A DNA stretch of 64,000 nt, taken from Fontibacterium temperatum. Its GTDB lineage: Bacteria; Pseudomonadota; Alphaproteobacteria; Pelagibacterales; Pelagibacteraceae. Shown here in pieces: positions 18,464-27,065 of the stretch. Each line of letters opens with the position of its first letter. Positions within the stretch are counted from its first letter, which is position 1. A program made the position numbers and the translations under genes. The DNA lies in assembly GCA_964203055.1 (NCBI GenBank), contig CAXNKS010000002.1:1-64000 (forward strand), read 5' to 3'. The notes beneath the pieces were generated by a model that worked only from the letters and a program-made list of their open reading frames with translations, searched no databases and had not been told where the DNA came from.

Positions 18464-19246
18464 TTATGCAAGCAAAGCAATAAGATCTTTATCTATTTTC
18501 GAATTTGTAGCTAGCAGATTTCCATCTTCAATATATTTATCTCCGCCTTTAAAATCAGTTACTGTTCCACCTGCTTCTTTAACGATTACAATTCCAGCCG
18601 CAACATCCCAGTAATTTAAGTTTCTTTCCCATACCGCATCACACCTCCCGCTAGCAAGATAAGCAAGATCCAACGCTGAGCTACCAAATTTCCTAGTTGC
18701 AGCAACTCTTCTGCTAACAGATTCATACTCTTTAAAAAATATTTCTTTATTTTTATAAGAAAGAATAGGTCCTCCGGTAAGAAGAACGCATTCATCAATA
18801 TTTTTTCTTGATGAAACGCGAATTCTTGAATTATTTAAATATGCACCTTTACCTTTTTCAGCATAAAACATTTCATTAGTTATAGGATTAAAGATCATGC
18901 CACATATAATTTCTTTATTTTTTTCCAGACCTATTGAAATTGCAAAATAAGGAATGCCGTGTAAAAAATTTGTTGTTCCATCGATTGGGTCAATAATCCA
19001 TCTAAATTCTGTATTTTTTCCAGATGAGCCACTTTCTTCAGCTAGAAATGAATAATCTGGCCTAGCAAGAGATAATTCGTTTATAATTATCTTTTCAGTT
19101 CTCTTGTCTGAATTTGTAACAAAATCTCCAGGGCCTTTTTTTGATACTTGTAATTTTTCAACTTCACCAAAATCACGAATTAGGAGTTTAGATGCTTTTT
19201 TACAAGCCTTCTCCATAATGTTTAGATTTGCCGATAATAAAGGCAT
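18464..19246 (-). CDS. suhB: Inositol monophosphatase family protein SuhB
   Basis: This is a Mg2+-dependent Li+-sensitive phosphatase fold. The metal motif DPIDGTTNFLHGIP and the second motif WDVAAGIVIVKEAGG are intact, with EESG upstream. At 260 residues it is full length. In E. coli the SuhB protein also acts in rRNA transcription antitermination; whether that applies here is unknown. It overlaps the efp stop by one base, so EF-P and SuhB are translationally linked. Confidence 0.93.
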   Translation of the reverse strand: MPLLSANLNIMEKACKKASKLLIRDFGEVEKLQVSKKGPGDFVTNSDKRTEKIIINELSLARPDYSFLAEESGSSGKNTEFRWIIDPIDGTTNFLHGIPYFAISIGLEKNKEIICGMIFNPITNEMFYAEKGKGAYLNNSRIRVSSRKNIDECVLLTGGPILSYKNKEIFFKEYESVSRRVAATRKFGSSALDLAYLASGRCDAVWERNLNYWDVAAGIVIVKEAGGTVTDFKGGDKYIEDGNLLATNSKIDKDLIALLA

Positions 19247-19809
19247 TAGCTAACTTTTTTTAAATACTCTTGAGTTTCTGTATCAACGATTATCTTATCA
19301 CCCTGGTCTATAAATGGGGGAACCATTATTTTGACACCGTTTTGAATAGTTGCTGGTTTAAAAGAGCTAGAAGCAGTTTGTCCTCTGACAACAGAGTCTG
19401 TTTCAAGAATTTCATATTCTACAGATCTAGGCAATATAACACTCAATGGTTTTTCTTGATAAAATTCAATAGTAACTTCTAAATTTTCTTTTAATAATTT
19501 TTCACAATTTTCAACAAGTGTTTTGTTGATTGAAATTTGTTCGAAATTTTCGCTATCCATAAAAAAAAACTCGTCGTTTGCTGAATATAAAAATTGAAAT
19601 TTTTTTTCTTCTAGACTTGCTTTTTCAACTGTTTCGTCTGCTCTAAATCTTTCATTTAATTTTGTTCCTTTAGTAATGCTTTTAAGTTCTACTTGATTGT
19701 GTGATCGAAGGTTTCCACGATTTGATGTTTGGTTTTTAAGGCACTTCCAAAGATCATTTTTATATTCAATAATATTGCCAACTCTGATGTCTGATCCTAA
19801 AATTTTCAT
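19246..19809 (-). CDS. efp: Elongation factor P with atypical loop tip
   Basis: EF-P binds between the ribosomal P and E sites and relieves stalls at polyproline. The three-domain KOW/OB/OB layout is recognisable: MKILGSDIRVGNIIEY, then KLNERFRADETVEKA and FQFLYSANDEFFFMDSENFEQ. A C-terminal VKIMVPPFIDQGDKIIVDTETQEYL signature follows. The length of 187 is normal. The conserved PGKGG tip of domain I, which carries the modified lysine (or arginine in EarP-type proteins), reads RGNLR at residues 31-35, with Asn33 at the lysine position. No EF-P modification gene is seen in the window. Confidence 0.93.
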   Translation of the reverse strand: MKILGSDIRVGNIIEYKNDLWKCLKNQTSNRGNLRSHNQVELKSITKGTKLNERFRADETVEKASLEEKKFQFLYSANDEFFFMDSENFEQISINKTLVENCEKLLKENLEVTIEFYQEKPLSVILPRSVEYEILETDSVVRGQTASSSFKPATIQNGVKIMVPPFIDQGDKIIVDTETQEYLKKVS

Positions 19810-19830
19810 ATTTATTCTGAGAACGTATAT

Positions 19831-20445
19831 CTATTTTTTAAACATGTTTACAGCGGTTAATGGATTTTTTATGTCACTTTTCCATATACTGGCCGAACAA
19901 GCTATATAATTTGCGCCAGCATTTAATATTTTTTCATAATTTTTTTGATTAATCCCTCCTATAGCAACAATAGGTTTTTTAATATTCTTTTTGGCCCATC
20001 TAATTAAACTCAATTTGGCTCTGTACTTTACTTTCTTAGTTTTTGTTGGATAAAAAGCACCAAAAGCTACATAACTTGCTTTATTAGCAAAAGCTTTAGA
20101 AGCAAGTATTTTAGAGTTGTGACAAGTTATTCCAATAATTGAATTTTTTTTTAATATTTTTTTTGCAAAGTTAATAGACATGTCTTGCTGACCAAGATGA
20201 CAGCCGTCAGCATTTAATATTTTTGTAATGTAAGGATCATCATTTATGATAAAATTAACTTTATATTTTCTAGTAAGTTTTATAATTTTTTTTCCGAGCG
20301 CTATAATTTTTTCTTTTTTTTGATTCTTAATTCTAAGTTGAAAAAATTTTATAATATTGCTTGTAAAAACAAGTTCTAGTTTTCTAAGAAATATTTTATG
20401 ATTAGTAATTTTTTCAGGAGAAATTAAGTAAAGAAATTTACTCAA
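19831..20445 (-). CDS. thiE: Thiamine-phosphate synthase ThiE
   Basis: ThiE joins HMP diphosphate with the thiazole phosphate to give thiamine monophosphate. The TIM-barrel family marks are FQLRIKNQ, FIINDDPYITKILNADGCHLGQQDM, GITCHNS, VAFGAFYPTKTKK and IVAIGGINQKNYEKILNAGANYIA. The diphosphate-binding pieces are all present in 204 residues. ThiD, which supplies HMP-PP, is at 39.3 kb. No thiC is in the window, which agrees with the known dependence of SAR11 on imported HMP. It sits 4 bp after the aldolase gene. Confidence 0.88.
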   Translation of the reverse strand: MSKFLYLISPEKITNHKIFLRKLELVFTSNIIKFFQLRIKNQKKEKIIALGKKIIKLTRKYKVNFIINDDPYITKILNADGCHLGQQDMSINFAKKILKKNSIIGITCHNSKILASKAFANKASYVAFGAFYPTKTKKVKYRAKLSLIRWAKKNIKKPIVAIGGINQKNYEKILNAGANYIACSASIWKSDIKNPLTAVNMFKK

Positions 20446-20449
20446 TAAA

Positions 20450-21466
20450 TTAGGCCGCTTTTTTTTCTAAATCTAATTTCCACTTACCAATTGAGGCAAG
20501 ACTATTCATTTCAGATCTTGCATCGAATACAGCTTGCACAGTAGTTTTGTCATTAATATTTTTTGCCCAAGTTTTTAATGCACTTTGCTGAAGTGCTCTT
20601 CCGTATGAAAATGTAAATGCAAATTTTGTATCATTAATTTTATTAATAGAATTTAGGTTTTCAGTTGCTTCAAGTTCACTTTGTCCACCTGAAAGAAAAG
20701 CTATTCCAGGAACTTCTTTTGGAACATTTCTTTTTATGCAATCAAGGGTTTTTTCAGCAACCTCATTAGTTATATTTTTTTTTCCAGATTCAGAACCATT
20801 TAATATCATGTTTGGTTTTAACACTATTCCTCTCAAATTTACTTTATGAATAGCTAGTTGGTTAAAGCACTCATTTAATACTGCAGTAGTTACGTCATAA
20901 CATTTTTTAATATCATGATTGCCATCCATTAAAACTTCAGGTTCTACAATTGGAACCATGTTTGTTTCTTGAACAATAGCTGCGTATCTAGCTAGAGCGT
21001 GTGCGTTTGCAACTATTGAAATTTTTGATGGATAGATATTTGATATATCGTAAACGGCTCTCCACTTAGTAAATCGTGCACCTAATTTATAATATTCAAT
21101 TAATCTTTCTTTAAGACCATCAAGACCCTCAGTAATTTTTTCATCATTTGATAAAGCAAGTGGCTTAACTCCTTTATCAACTTTAATTCCAGGAATAATT
21201 CCTTGGTCACTCAATATTTTTGAAATAGTTTTGCCGCTAGAAGAAGTTTGTTTTATTGTTTCATCAAACAAGATTATTCCACTTATAAAATCTTTAATTT
21301 TTTTTGATGTAAAAAGAGCTTCTCGAAAATTTAATCTATTTGCTTCTGTAGAGGGAATTTTTACAGAATCTAATCTTTTAGTCATTGTGCTGTTGCTTTC
21401 GTCAGCTGCTAAAATTCCTTTACCTTTTTCTACCATTGCAAGAGCAATAGACTCGATGCTATTCAT
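20450..21466 (-). CDS. fbaB: Fructose-bisphosphate aldolase, class I
   Basis: This Schiff-base aldolase interconverts fructose 1,6-bisphosphate with the two triose phosphates. Diagnostic segments include GKGILAADESNSTMTKRL near residue 14, FTKWRAVYDIS, PIVEPEVLMDG and the lysine-bearing RGIVLKPNM, then FLSGGQSELEAT. At 338 residues it resembles the vertebrate-type class I enzymes rather than the metal-dependent class II type. It is encoded with pgk and tkt in a minus-strand carbon-metabolism cluster. The gene symbol is tentative. Confidence 0.9.
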   Translation of the reverse strand: MNSIESIALAMVEKGKGILAADESNSTMTKRLDSVKIPSTEANRLNFREALFTSKKIKDFISGIILFDETIKQTSSSGKTISKILSDQGIIPGIKVDKGVKPLALSNDEKITEGLDGLKERLIEYYKLGARFTKWRAVYDISNIYPSKISIVANAHALARYAAIVQETNMVPIVEPEVLMDGNHDIKKCYDVTTAVLNECFNQLAIHKVNLRGIVLKPNMILNGSESGKKNITNEVAEKTLDCIKRNVPKEVPGIAFLSGGQSELEATENLNSINKINDTKFAFTFSYGRALQQSALKTWAKNINDKTTVQAVFDARSEMNSLASIGKWKLDLEKKAA

Positions 21467-21493
21467 AGAACTAATCTTTTAGTTATTTAAAAA

Positions 21494-22681
21494 TTATTTT
21501 TCAAGGACTTTTAGTCCAGGAAGTATTTTTCCTTCAAGCCATTCTAAAAAAGCACCACCTGCAGTTGAGATGTAGCTAAATCCATCTTCGGCTTTTGCTT
21601 TTTTGATTGCGGCAGCAGTATCGCCACCACCAGCTATAGATGTTAATAATTTTTTTTGGGTATTTATTTTAATTAATTTTGCAACTTCGTTGCTTCCACT
21701 AGCAAAAAAATCTCTTTCAAAAAATCCTAGCGGACCATTCCACAGTAGAGTTTTTGAAGAATTAATAATTTCACCAATATTTTTTATAGTATTAGTGCCA
21801 ATATCAAAAATAATATCATTAGATTCTATTTCGGATAAACTTTTATTTTTTCCAGCTATATTTTCATTAGCCGAAACAATCACATCCTCTGGAATTATTA
21901 GTTTGCAGTTATTTTCATGTGCCGTAGAGATAATCTCTTTTATAGTCTCTTCTTTATGTGGCTCAAATAAAGATTTTCCAATCTTAAAATTGTTATATTT
22001 TATAAAGTTATTAGCCATTGCTCCGCCAATAATCATAAAGTCTACTTTTTTAATTAAGTTAGAAATTAAATCAATTTTAGTAGATATTTTTGAGCCACCA
22101 ATAATACAAGTTACTGGTCTATTTGATTTATTAAAAATTTTTTCTAAAGAATTTAATTCATTAATAATTGTTTCCCCTGCGTAGGATCTTATAAATTTAG
22201 TTATTCCGGTTACAGACGCATGAGCTCGATGAGAGCAAGAAAACGCTTCATTTATATAAATATCAGCAATACTGGCCAATTGTTTTGCAAATTCAGAGTC
22301 ATTATTTTCTTCTTCTTTATGAAACCTAATATTTTCAAGAAGAAATAGTTCCTTATTTGATTTTTTTATATTGTCTTTAGTTTCTTTATTTAAATAATTA
22401 TTTAAGAAGACTATGTCTTTTTTAAAAATATTTTCTAATCTATTTTTGACTTGTTCTAGAGACAATCCTTCATTACCATATTTTTGAGGCCTTCCTAAAT
22501 GAGAGCATAAAATAATTTTAGTTTTTCTAGATAGTAGCTTATTAATAATCTCTTTCATTTTAACGATTTTTGTATCATCAATTACTTTGCCATCTTTTAT
22601 TGGAATATTAAAATCTACTTTTAAAAAAATAATTTTATCTTTAATATCTTCATTCCCTGGTAGCGTATTTAGATTATTCAT
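21494..22681 (-). CDS. pgk: Phosphoglycerate kinase
   Basis: Pgk interconverts 1,3-bisphosphoglycerate with 3-phosphoglycerate. The N-domain has KVDFNIPIKDGKV and SHLGRPQ, followed by LENIRFHKEEENND. The nucleotide side shows ITCIIGGSKISTKIDL-like sequence, LLWNGPLGFFE and SIAGGGDTAAAIKKA. The length of 395 is full. It is 12 bp from tkt and 27 bp from the aldolase gene. A gap (GAPDH) gene, often between tkt and pgk in alphaproteobacteria, is not present at this locus. Confidence 0.96.
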   Translation of the reverse strand: MNNLNTLPGNEDIKDKIIFLKVDFNIPIKDGKVIDDTKIVKMKEIINKLLSRKTKIILCSHLGRPQKYGNEGLSLEQVKNRLENIFKKDIVFLNNYLNKETKDNIKKSNKELFLLENIRFHKEEENNDSEFAKQLASIADIYINEAFSCSHRAHASVTGITKFIRSYAGETIINELNSLEKIFNKSNRPVTCIIGGSKISTKIDLISNLIKKVDFMIIGGAMANNFIKYNNFKIGKSLFEPHKEETIKEIISTAHENNCKLIIPEDVIVSANENIAGKNKSLSEIESNDIIFDIGTNTIKNIGEIINSSKTLLWNGPLGFFERDFFASGSNEVAKLIKINTQKKLLTSIAGGGDTAAAIKKAKAEDGFSYISTAGGAFLEWLEGKILPGLKVLEK

Positions 22682-22693
22682 TGATAAACTTGA

Positions 22694-24676
22694 TTATTTA
22701 TAATTTTTCGTGATTTCAGAGATAATATTTTCAGAAGTAAGACCAAAATGTTTATATATTTGTTTGTATGGAGCGCTTTTTCCAAACGAATTAATTCCAA
22801 AAGAAATTCCATTAGAAGTATATTTTTCCCAGCCCATTGTAATCCCAGCTTCGATAGTTACTCTAAAAGAGTTTTTTCCTAAAATTTTATTTTTATATTC
22901 TTGAGATTGTTTTTCAAATAGTTCTAAACAAGGCATAGAAATAACTTTCGATTCTATATTTTTTTCATTCAGTTTTTTTTGAACATCCAAAGCAATTTCT
23001 ACTTCCGATCCAGTTGCAATTATTGTTAGATTGCAATTGCTTTTTTTTGAATCACTTAATATGTAACCTCCATATTGAGTTAAATTTTCTTTAGTTTCTT
23101 TTTTTCTTACCATTGGCAAATCTTGTCTTGTAAGAGCAAGAACGCTAGGAGAGGAATTAGATTTTAAAGCTAGCTCCCAAGATTCTAAAGTTTCTATGGA
23201 GTCAGCTGGTCTAAATACATTTAAATTAGGAATTGATCTTAAACTAAATAGTTGTTCTATTGGTTGATGTGTTGGACCGTCCTCTCCAAGACCAATAGAG
23301 TCATGAGTTAATACATATATAACTCTTTGTTTCATTAAAGCGGCCAATCTAATTGAAGGTTTGCAATAATCTGAGAATATTAAAAATGTTCCACCATAAG
23401 GAATGGTACTTTGATCTAGAGCCAAACCATTCATTATGCCACACATACCATGCTCTCTTATTCCATAGTGAATGTATGTCCCGTTAAAATTATTTGCTTT
23501 AATTATTTTTTGCGATGATGATTTTGTATTGTTAGAACCAGTTAAATCTGCAGAACCTCCTATTAGCTCTGGAATAAATGTTGTAATTGCTTCAAGGCAG
23601 GCTTCTGACGATTTTCTTGTAGCTGTAGGTTTTGAGTTTTCAAAAAATTTATCTTTGATTTGAGCAATTTTCTCATTAAAATTTTTTGGTAAGTTACCAG
23701 ACTTAATTCTTAAAAGTTCTTCTTTTTTATTTTTCTCTAATTTATCAAAATTTTTTTTCCAATTTTCTTCATGTTTTTTTCCACTAATAATTAATTTTCT
23801 CCATTCTTTTAAAATATTTTCAGGTACTTCAAATGGTAGTGATGACCATTTTAATTTTTTTCTAACCAACTCAATTTCAGTGCTTCCCAAAGGACTTCCA
23901 TGAACAGATGCGGTATTACTTTTGTTGGGTGAGCCATAACCAATGATAGTTTTGCAAGATATAACTGTTGGTTTTTTTGCTGTTTGCGCCTTGTTAATGG
24001 CTTTTGAAATTTGATTATGATCATGACCATTAATTTCAATTAAATCCCAATTATAAGAAGCAAATCTTTTTTTATAATCATCAGAAATACTAAGATTTGT
24101 ATTTCCATCTATAGAAATAGAATTGTTATCAAAAAATAATATTAAGTTTTTAAGCTTAAGATGTCCGGCAAGACTCATCGCTTCATGACTAATGCCTTCC
24201 ATTAAACAACCGTCACCTGCAATAACATAAGTTTTGTGATTACAAATTTTATCACCAAATTTTTCTCTATTAATTTCCTCAGCTAAAGCAAAACCAACAG
24301 CATTAGCTATGCCTTGTCCTAAAGGACCAGTGGTAGTTTCTATTCCAGAATCTTTTTCATACTCAGGATGCCCAGCGCAAATAGAATCTAATTGTCTAAA
24401 ATTTTTAATATTTTCAATATTAATAGTTTTGTAACCAGATAAATATAAAGCAGAGTAAAGTAACATCGATCCATGACCCGCTGATAGAACAAATCTATCT
24501 CTATTAAACCAAGAAGGATTATGAGGATTAAACTTTAAAAATTCATGAAAAAGAATCGTCGTCACATCAGCCATGCCCATAGGCATACCAGGATGACCAG
24601 AATTTGCTTTTTGCACTGCGTCAATTGATAAAAATCTTATTGCATTAGCTAGATCTGAGTAATTATTTTTTGCCAT
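22694..24676 (-). CDS. tkt: Transketolase
   Basis: This ThDP enzyme moves two-carbon units between pentose and glycolytic phosphates. Motifs include NSGHPGMPMGMAD near the N-terminus, GPLGQGIANAVGFALAEE, the ThDP motif GDGCLMEGISHEA and, in the pyrimidine domain, YGIREHGMCGIMNGLALD. At 660 residues it is full length. It is the first gene of the minus-strand tkt-pgk-aldolase-thiE group. A 75-bp divergent spacer separates it from the coiled-coil gene on the other strand, and the promoters for both directions must lie there. Confidence 0.96.
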   Translation of the reverse strand: MAKNNYSDLANAIRFLSIDAVQKANSGHPGMPMGMADVTTILFHEFLKFNPHNPSWFNRDRFVLSAGHGSMLLYSALYLSGYKTINIENIKNFRQLDSICAGHPEYEKDSGIETTTGPLGQGIANAVGFALAEEINREKFGDKICNHKTYVIAGDGCLMEGISHEAMSLAGHLKLKNLILFFDNNSISIDGNTNLSISDDYKKRFASYNWDLIEINGHDHNQISKAINKAQTAKKPTVISCKTIIGYGSPNKSNTASVHGSPLGSTEIELVRKKLKWSSLPFEVPENILKEWRKLIISGKKHEENWKKNFDKLEKNKKEELLRIKSGNLPKNFNEKIAQIKDKFFENSKPTATRKSSEACLEAITTFIPELIGGSADLTGSNNTKSSSQKIIKANNFNGTYIHYGIREHGMCGIMNGLALDQSTIPYGGTFLIFSDYCKPSIRLAALMKQRVIYVLTHDSIGLGEDGPTHQPIEQLFSLRSIPNLNVFRPADSIETLESWELALKSNSSPSVLALTRQDLPMVRKKETKENLTQYGGYILSDSKKSNCNLTIIATGSEVEIALDVQKKLNEKNIESKVISMPCLELFEKQSQEYKNKILGKNSFRVTIEAGITMGWEKYTSNGISFGINSFGKSAPYKQIYKHFGLTSENIISEITKNYK

Positions 24677-24751
24677 GAAACATAGGTAGACTTGGATTGC
24701 AGGAATTATTATTATGTTTAAGATGCAAATTAAACAATTTTTTTCAGTTTA

Positions 24752-25276
24752 ATGAATTTAAAAAATAAAGAAACACAGCTATTCGAAACTTTAACTAAAC
24801 TAGATTCAATCGCAGATTTAATTAAAAACTCTAAGGAAGAAAGCAGTTATCTAAAAAAATTAAGCTCCCAACTAGAAAAAGAAAAAGAAGAATTGCATCA
24901 AAAGTCTAAAAATCTAGAGCAAGAAAAAGACGGCATTATTAATGAGTTAAAAGTTTTTGAGCAAAAACTAAATAATCAAGATTCGGGGAATCATGAATTA
25001 TTAAATAAAATTGATCTAATAGAAAAAGAAAACCAAACCATAAAAGATGAGTTAATTAAAAAAGAAGCCGAGCTAGAAGAGTCCAGATATAAGATTACGG
25101 AAACTGAAAATACAAATAAAAATTTGAAAGAAGAGGTAAGTTCTGTTCAAAGTGAATTGCAATCAACAAAAGAACAATTGGAGCAAATATTAAAAAATAA
25201 AAAAATGTTTGTAAAAAAAATTGATGAATTAAGCCAAGAGACAGATGCAATGTTAGGAGAATTTGATAAATGGTAA
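24752..25276 (+). CDS. Coiled-coil protein of unknown function upstream of zapA
   Basis: I do not recognise a named family with confidence. The 174-residue protein is almost wholly heptad-like, rich in Lys, Glu, Leu and Asn from about residue 28 to 160, with no membrane segment or catalytic motif. Its last 7 bp overlap zapA, so the two are translationally coupled. Small coiled-coil proteins beside zapA occur in other alphaproteobacteria (DUF4164-like), and gammaproteobacteria use the coiled coil ZapB as a ZapA partner. A role at the division ring is a reasonable guess from context only. Confidence 0.7.
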   Translation: MNLKNKETQLFETLTKLDSIADLIKNSKEESSYLKKLSSQLEKEKEELHQKSKNLEQEKDGIINELKVFEQKLNNQDSGNHELLNKIDLIEKENQTIKDELIKKEAELEESRYKITETENTNKNLKEEVSSVQSELQSTKEQLEQILKNKKMFVKKIDELSQETDAMLGEFDKW

Positions 25277-25698
25277 ACGTTACTGTTAAATTTAATAATC
25301 GAGATTATATCCTCTCTTGCGAAGACGGACAGGAACAGGAGTTAGAAAAATTATCTCTACATTTAAATGAAAAATTTGAACAACTTAAAAATGATCTTGG
25401 AAATATTGGCGAAAGTAAACTCTTATTAATCAGTTCGATCCAAGTTATTGATGAGATGTTCACTATTAAGGAATCTATAGAAAAGCTTAAAAATCAGAAC
25501 AAAAGTTTACTAGAAAGATTTAAAGAAATTAAAAATTTATCAATTTTATATAAAGAAGATAGAGAAAAAGAAATTAAGAATCTTCAATCAGAATTGCAAG
25601 AACTTAAAAGTAAAATTTCAGACAATGAAAACAATTATTCAGAATCTTTAGAAAAAGTTTCAAATTCAATAAATAATTTTCTAGAAAAGATTAATTAA
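25270..25698 (+). CDS. zapA: Cell division protein ZapA
   Basis: ZapA crosslinks FtsZ filaments at midcell. The N-terminal globular part has VNVTVKFNNRDYILSCEDGQEQELEKLSLHLNEKF-like sequence, typical of the family, then a LLLISSIQVIDEMF helix. A long C-terminal coiled coil (about 65-140) follows. At 142 residues it is longer than E. coli ZapA (109), as in other alphaproteobacteria. It is followed after 5 bp by the 5-formyl-THF cyclo-ligase gene; the usual zapA-ssrS-fau arrangement is kept except that no 6S RNA fits between them. Confidence 0.87.
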   Translation: MVNVTVKFNNRDYILSCEDGQEQELEKLSLHLNEKFEQLKNDLGNIGESKLLLISSIQVIDEMFTIKESIEKLKNQNKSLLERFKEIKNLSILYKEDREKEIKNLQSELQELKSKISDNENNYSESLEKVSNSINNFLEKIN

Positions 25699-25703
25699 TT
25701 TTA

Positions 25704-26255
25704 ATGAAAGAACAGTTAAGGAAGTCTTCTTTTTCCTTAAGAAAGAATAAATATTTTAACCTAAAAGAAAAAAATTTTAGTCCCTTACTTTCAGAGATTG
25801 CGAGATATAAAAATAGTACTGTAGGTTCTTATTATTCTATAAATTTTGAATTAGATTTAAAAATTTTAAATACATTATTATTTAAAAAAAAAATCTCATT
25901 GTCGCTACCATTTATTTATAAAGAAAATGAATTGATGGAGTTTAAAGAATGGAATTCAAGTGATGTTTTGCAACTAAACAAATATGGAATACCACAAACG
26001 TTTTTAGATTCTAAAACTTTAATACCTGACATTTTTTTAGTTCCGCTGTTAGCTTTTGATAAATATGGTAATAGGCTCGGTTATGGATCTGGATATTATG
26101 ATAAATATTTTAACATGTTAAATAAAACTAAAAAAAAATTTAGAACAATTGGAATTGGTTTTTCATTTCAAAAAAAAGACAGACTAAAAATATTAAAAAC
26201 AGACTTTTGTTTGGATGCCGTTTTCACAGAAAAAGGATTTTTAAATATTCAATGA
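25704..26255 (+). CDS. fau: 5-formyltetrahydrofolate cyclo-ligase
   Basis: This enzyme uses ATP to convert 5-formyl-THF to 5,10-methenyl-THF, returning a storage folate to the one-carbon pool. The N-terminal KEQLRKSSFSLRK is the usual substrate-binding start. The C-terminal signature VPLLAFDKYGNRLGYGSGYYDKYF contains the P-loop-like GYGSGYYD. The length of 183 is normal. It lies 5 bp after zapA, and its stop overlaps the next gene as ATGA. Confidence 0.93.
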   Translation: MKEQLRKSSFSLRKNKYFNLKEKNFSPLLSEIARYKNSTVGSYYSINFELDLKILNTLLFKKKISLSLPFIYKENELMEFKEWNSSDVLQLNKYGIPQTFLDSKTLIPDIFLVPLLAFDKYGNRLGYGSGYYDKYFNMLNKTKKKFRTIGIGFSFQKKDRLKILKTDFCLDAVFTEKGFLNIQ

Positions 26256-27061
26256 ATTTTTTATTTTTAGGGGACATCGTGGGCAGATCCGGTAGGGATA
26301 TAGTTTTATCTGAATTACCAAAAGTAAAAGCCAATGAGGAAATAGATTTTGTTATCGTAAATGGAGAAAACGCAGCTGGGGGTTATGGAATTACCAAAAA
26401 AATTTGTGATGAATTGTTTTCCGTCGGTGTCGATGTAATTACTTCTGGAAACCATATTTGGGATCAAAAAGAAACAGCAGATTTTATATCCCAAGAGAAA
26501 AGATTATTAAGACCATTAAATTTTATGGAAGGAACTCCAGGATCAGGTTGTGAAATTTATCCTTTAAAAAATAATAAAAAAGTTGCTGTAATTAATATTA
26601 TGGGAAATATTTATATGAAAAAAGCAGATGATGTTTTCAACTGTATTTCTCTTAAATTACAATCATTAAAATTAGGTAAAGATGTAGACTTTATTATTGT
26701 CGATATTCATGCTGAAATAACTAGTGAAAAAATGGCTATGGGTCATTATCTTGATGGTCAGGTAACGTTAGTTGTTGGAACTCACAGTCATGTTCCTACT
26801 TATGATTTTAGAATTTTAAACCATGGAACCGCATATCAAACTGACGCCGGCATGTGTGGAGATTACGATTCAGTTATAGGAATGAATAAAGATGCGGCAT
26901 TAAATAAATTTTTAAAACAGCCAAATTTAGAACGTTTGTCTCCGGCATTAGGTAAAGGGACTTTATCCGGAATTAAGGTTATTGCTGATGAAAAAACGGG
27001 TCTTGCTAAAGATATAAAACCCATCACAATCGGCGCTCATTTTAATCAAAGATCATTTTAA
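26252..27061 (+). CDS. YmdB-type metallophosphoesterase (TIGR00282 family)
   Basis: Members are dinuclear-metal phosphodiesterases; Bacillus YmdB hydrolyses cyclic nucleotides. The start of the mature sequence, FLFLGDIVGRSGRD, holds the first metal ligand. NGENAAGGYGIT, TSGNHIWDQKE and VDIHAEITSEKMAMG carry the others, and VGTHSHVPTYD follows. I choose the ATG at 26252, which overlaps the fau stop by 4 bp and starts just before the conserved FLFLGD; a start at 26207 would add a 15-residue piece read from inside fau. The length is then 269. Confidence 0.9.
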   Translation: MNFLFLGDIVGRSGRDIVLSELPKVKANEEIDFVIVNGENAAGGYGITKKICDELFSVGVDVITSGNHIWDQKETADFISQEKRLLRPLNFMEGTPGSGCEIYPLKNNKKVAVINIMGNIYMKKADDVFNCISLKLQSLKLGKDVDFIIVDIHAEITSEKMAMGHYLDGQVTLVVGTHSHVPTYDFRILNHGTAYQTDAGMCGDYDSVIGMNKDAALNKFLKQPNLERLSPALGKGTLSGIKVIADEKTGLAKDIKPITIGAHFNQRSF

Positions 27062-27065
27062 TAGC

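Noticed and set aside
21603..22184. Plus-strand 193-residue open frame inside pgk
   Set aside because: It is a long hydrophobic antisense shadow of pgk with no start signal or family match.
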